Source of the DNA: Streptomyces stelliscabiei
Lineage (GTDB): Bacteria > Actinomycetota > Actinomycetes > Streptomycetales > Streptomycetaceae
DNA: 64,000 bases
Direction: 5' to 3'
NCBI RefSeq assembly: GCF_014873495.1
Contig: NZ_JADBGF010000001.1
Coordinates: 10,250,408 to 10,314,407, forward strand
Shown piece after piece: positions 63,872 to 64,000 of the stretch. Each line of letters begins with the position of its first letter. The stretch's first letter is position 1. The notes below the pieces were generated by a model. That model was not told the DNA's origin. It did no database searches and saw only the letters and a list, made by a program, of their open reading frames with translations. Position numbers and translations under genes: made by a program.

Positions 63872-64000
63872 TGGCCGGCCCCACAGGGCGCGGCGGCTCC
63901 CTGGGCGCCGCTCTCAACGACCTCCTGCGCTCCCAGGTCACCCCACGTCACCGGCTGTCGTCGTACAACGCCAAGCACTGGCACGCCCAGCTCAGCCACT
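63871..64000 (+). CDS. partial gene coupled to module B (terminal-protein position)
   Basis: Begins at ATG overlapping the previous stop: MAGPTGRGGSLGAALNDLLR then SQVTPRHRLSSYNAKHWHAQ, and runs off the window. By position it corresponds to the small HTH gene that follows the Tap-like gene of module A. Too little is visible to assign a family. Confidence 0.6.
   Translation, partial: MAGPTGRGGSLGAALNDLLRSQVTPRHRLSSYNAKHWHAQLSH

Overview
The window is high-GC actinomycete DNA, almost certainly Streptomyces. Nearly every gene shows G/C-ending codons, GTG starts and GGAGG-type ribosome sites, and typical Streptomyces families are present (GH62/GH43 arabinan enzymes, TetR/LacI/LysR regulators, Tap-like proteins). 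Many insertion sequences and decayed genes, plus two loci resembling Streptomyces telomere-replication genes, suggest a chromosome arm or a large linear plasmid. That placement is inference.

Region 1 (1-7.6 kb): plant-polysaccharide genes among debris. A secreted GH43-CBM6 enzyme and a secreted CBM13-GH62 arabinofuranosidase flank a decayed GH43 C-terminal domain and a broken IS21 transposase. A graveyard follows (amidohydrolase, MaoC, chorismate-binding and FolD fragments), then a small hypothetical gene and a Uma2 gene. Region 2 (7.9-14.4 kb): a TetR gene diverges from a catabolic operon (metallo-beta-lactamase-fold hydrolase, MFS transporter, fumarylacetoacetate-hydrolase-family enzyme, CoA-transferase A and B; A is frameshifted). 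Region 3 (14.6-29.9 kb): a fructan/sucrose locus with a PfkB sugar kinase carrying an 11-copy hexanucleotide repeat, a LacI regulator, a complete peptide/oligosaccharide-family ABC transporter, three GH32 fructosidases (one secreted, 1190 aa) and the chimeric remnant of a deleted second sugar transporter. A strong terminator closes it.

Region 4 (30-45.5 kb): accessory DNA. It holds a tRNA-Met 3' fragment flanked by direct repeats, an IS6-family element beside a truncated oxidase, a LysR/SnoaL/flavoprotein/NmrA cluster, a decayed CRISPR-like repeat run, an intact IS110 element, two TetR-controlled divergent pairs with visible operators, and several truncated genes. Region 5 (46-48.3 kb): a small ribbon-helix-helix-like gene, a DUF5131 (Gp37/Gp68) three-Cys protein and its partner TcmP, overlapping tail to tail.

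Region 6 (48.7-64 kb): two related replication-type modules separated by an IS island. Module A is a coupled trio: HTH protein, Tap-like protein with family-B DNA-polymerase-like motifs, and HTH protein in the place of a terminal protein. Module B starts at 61.3 kb with an 854-aa protein joining Phd-like segments, a degenerate DnaB/RecA-like ATPase and a second Tap/polymerase-like domain, coupled to a gene that leaves the window. The island between holds IS5-, IS256- and IS6-type elements, a pentapeptide-repeat membrane protein and a secreted phospholipase D-like protein. Modules A and B are the most novel part of the window.
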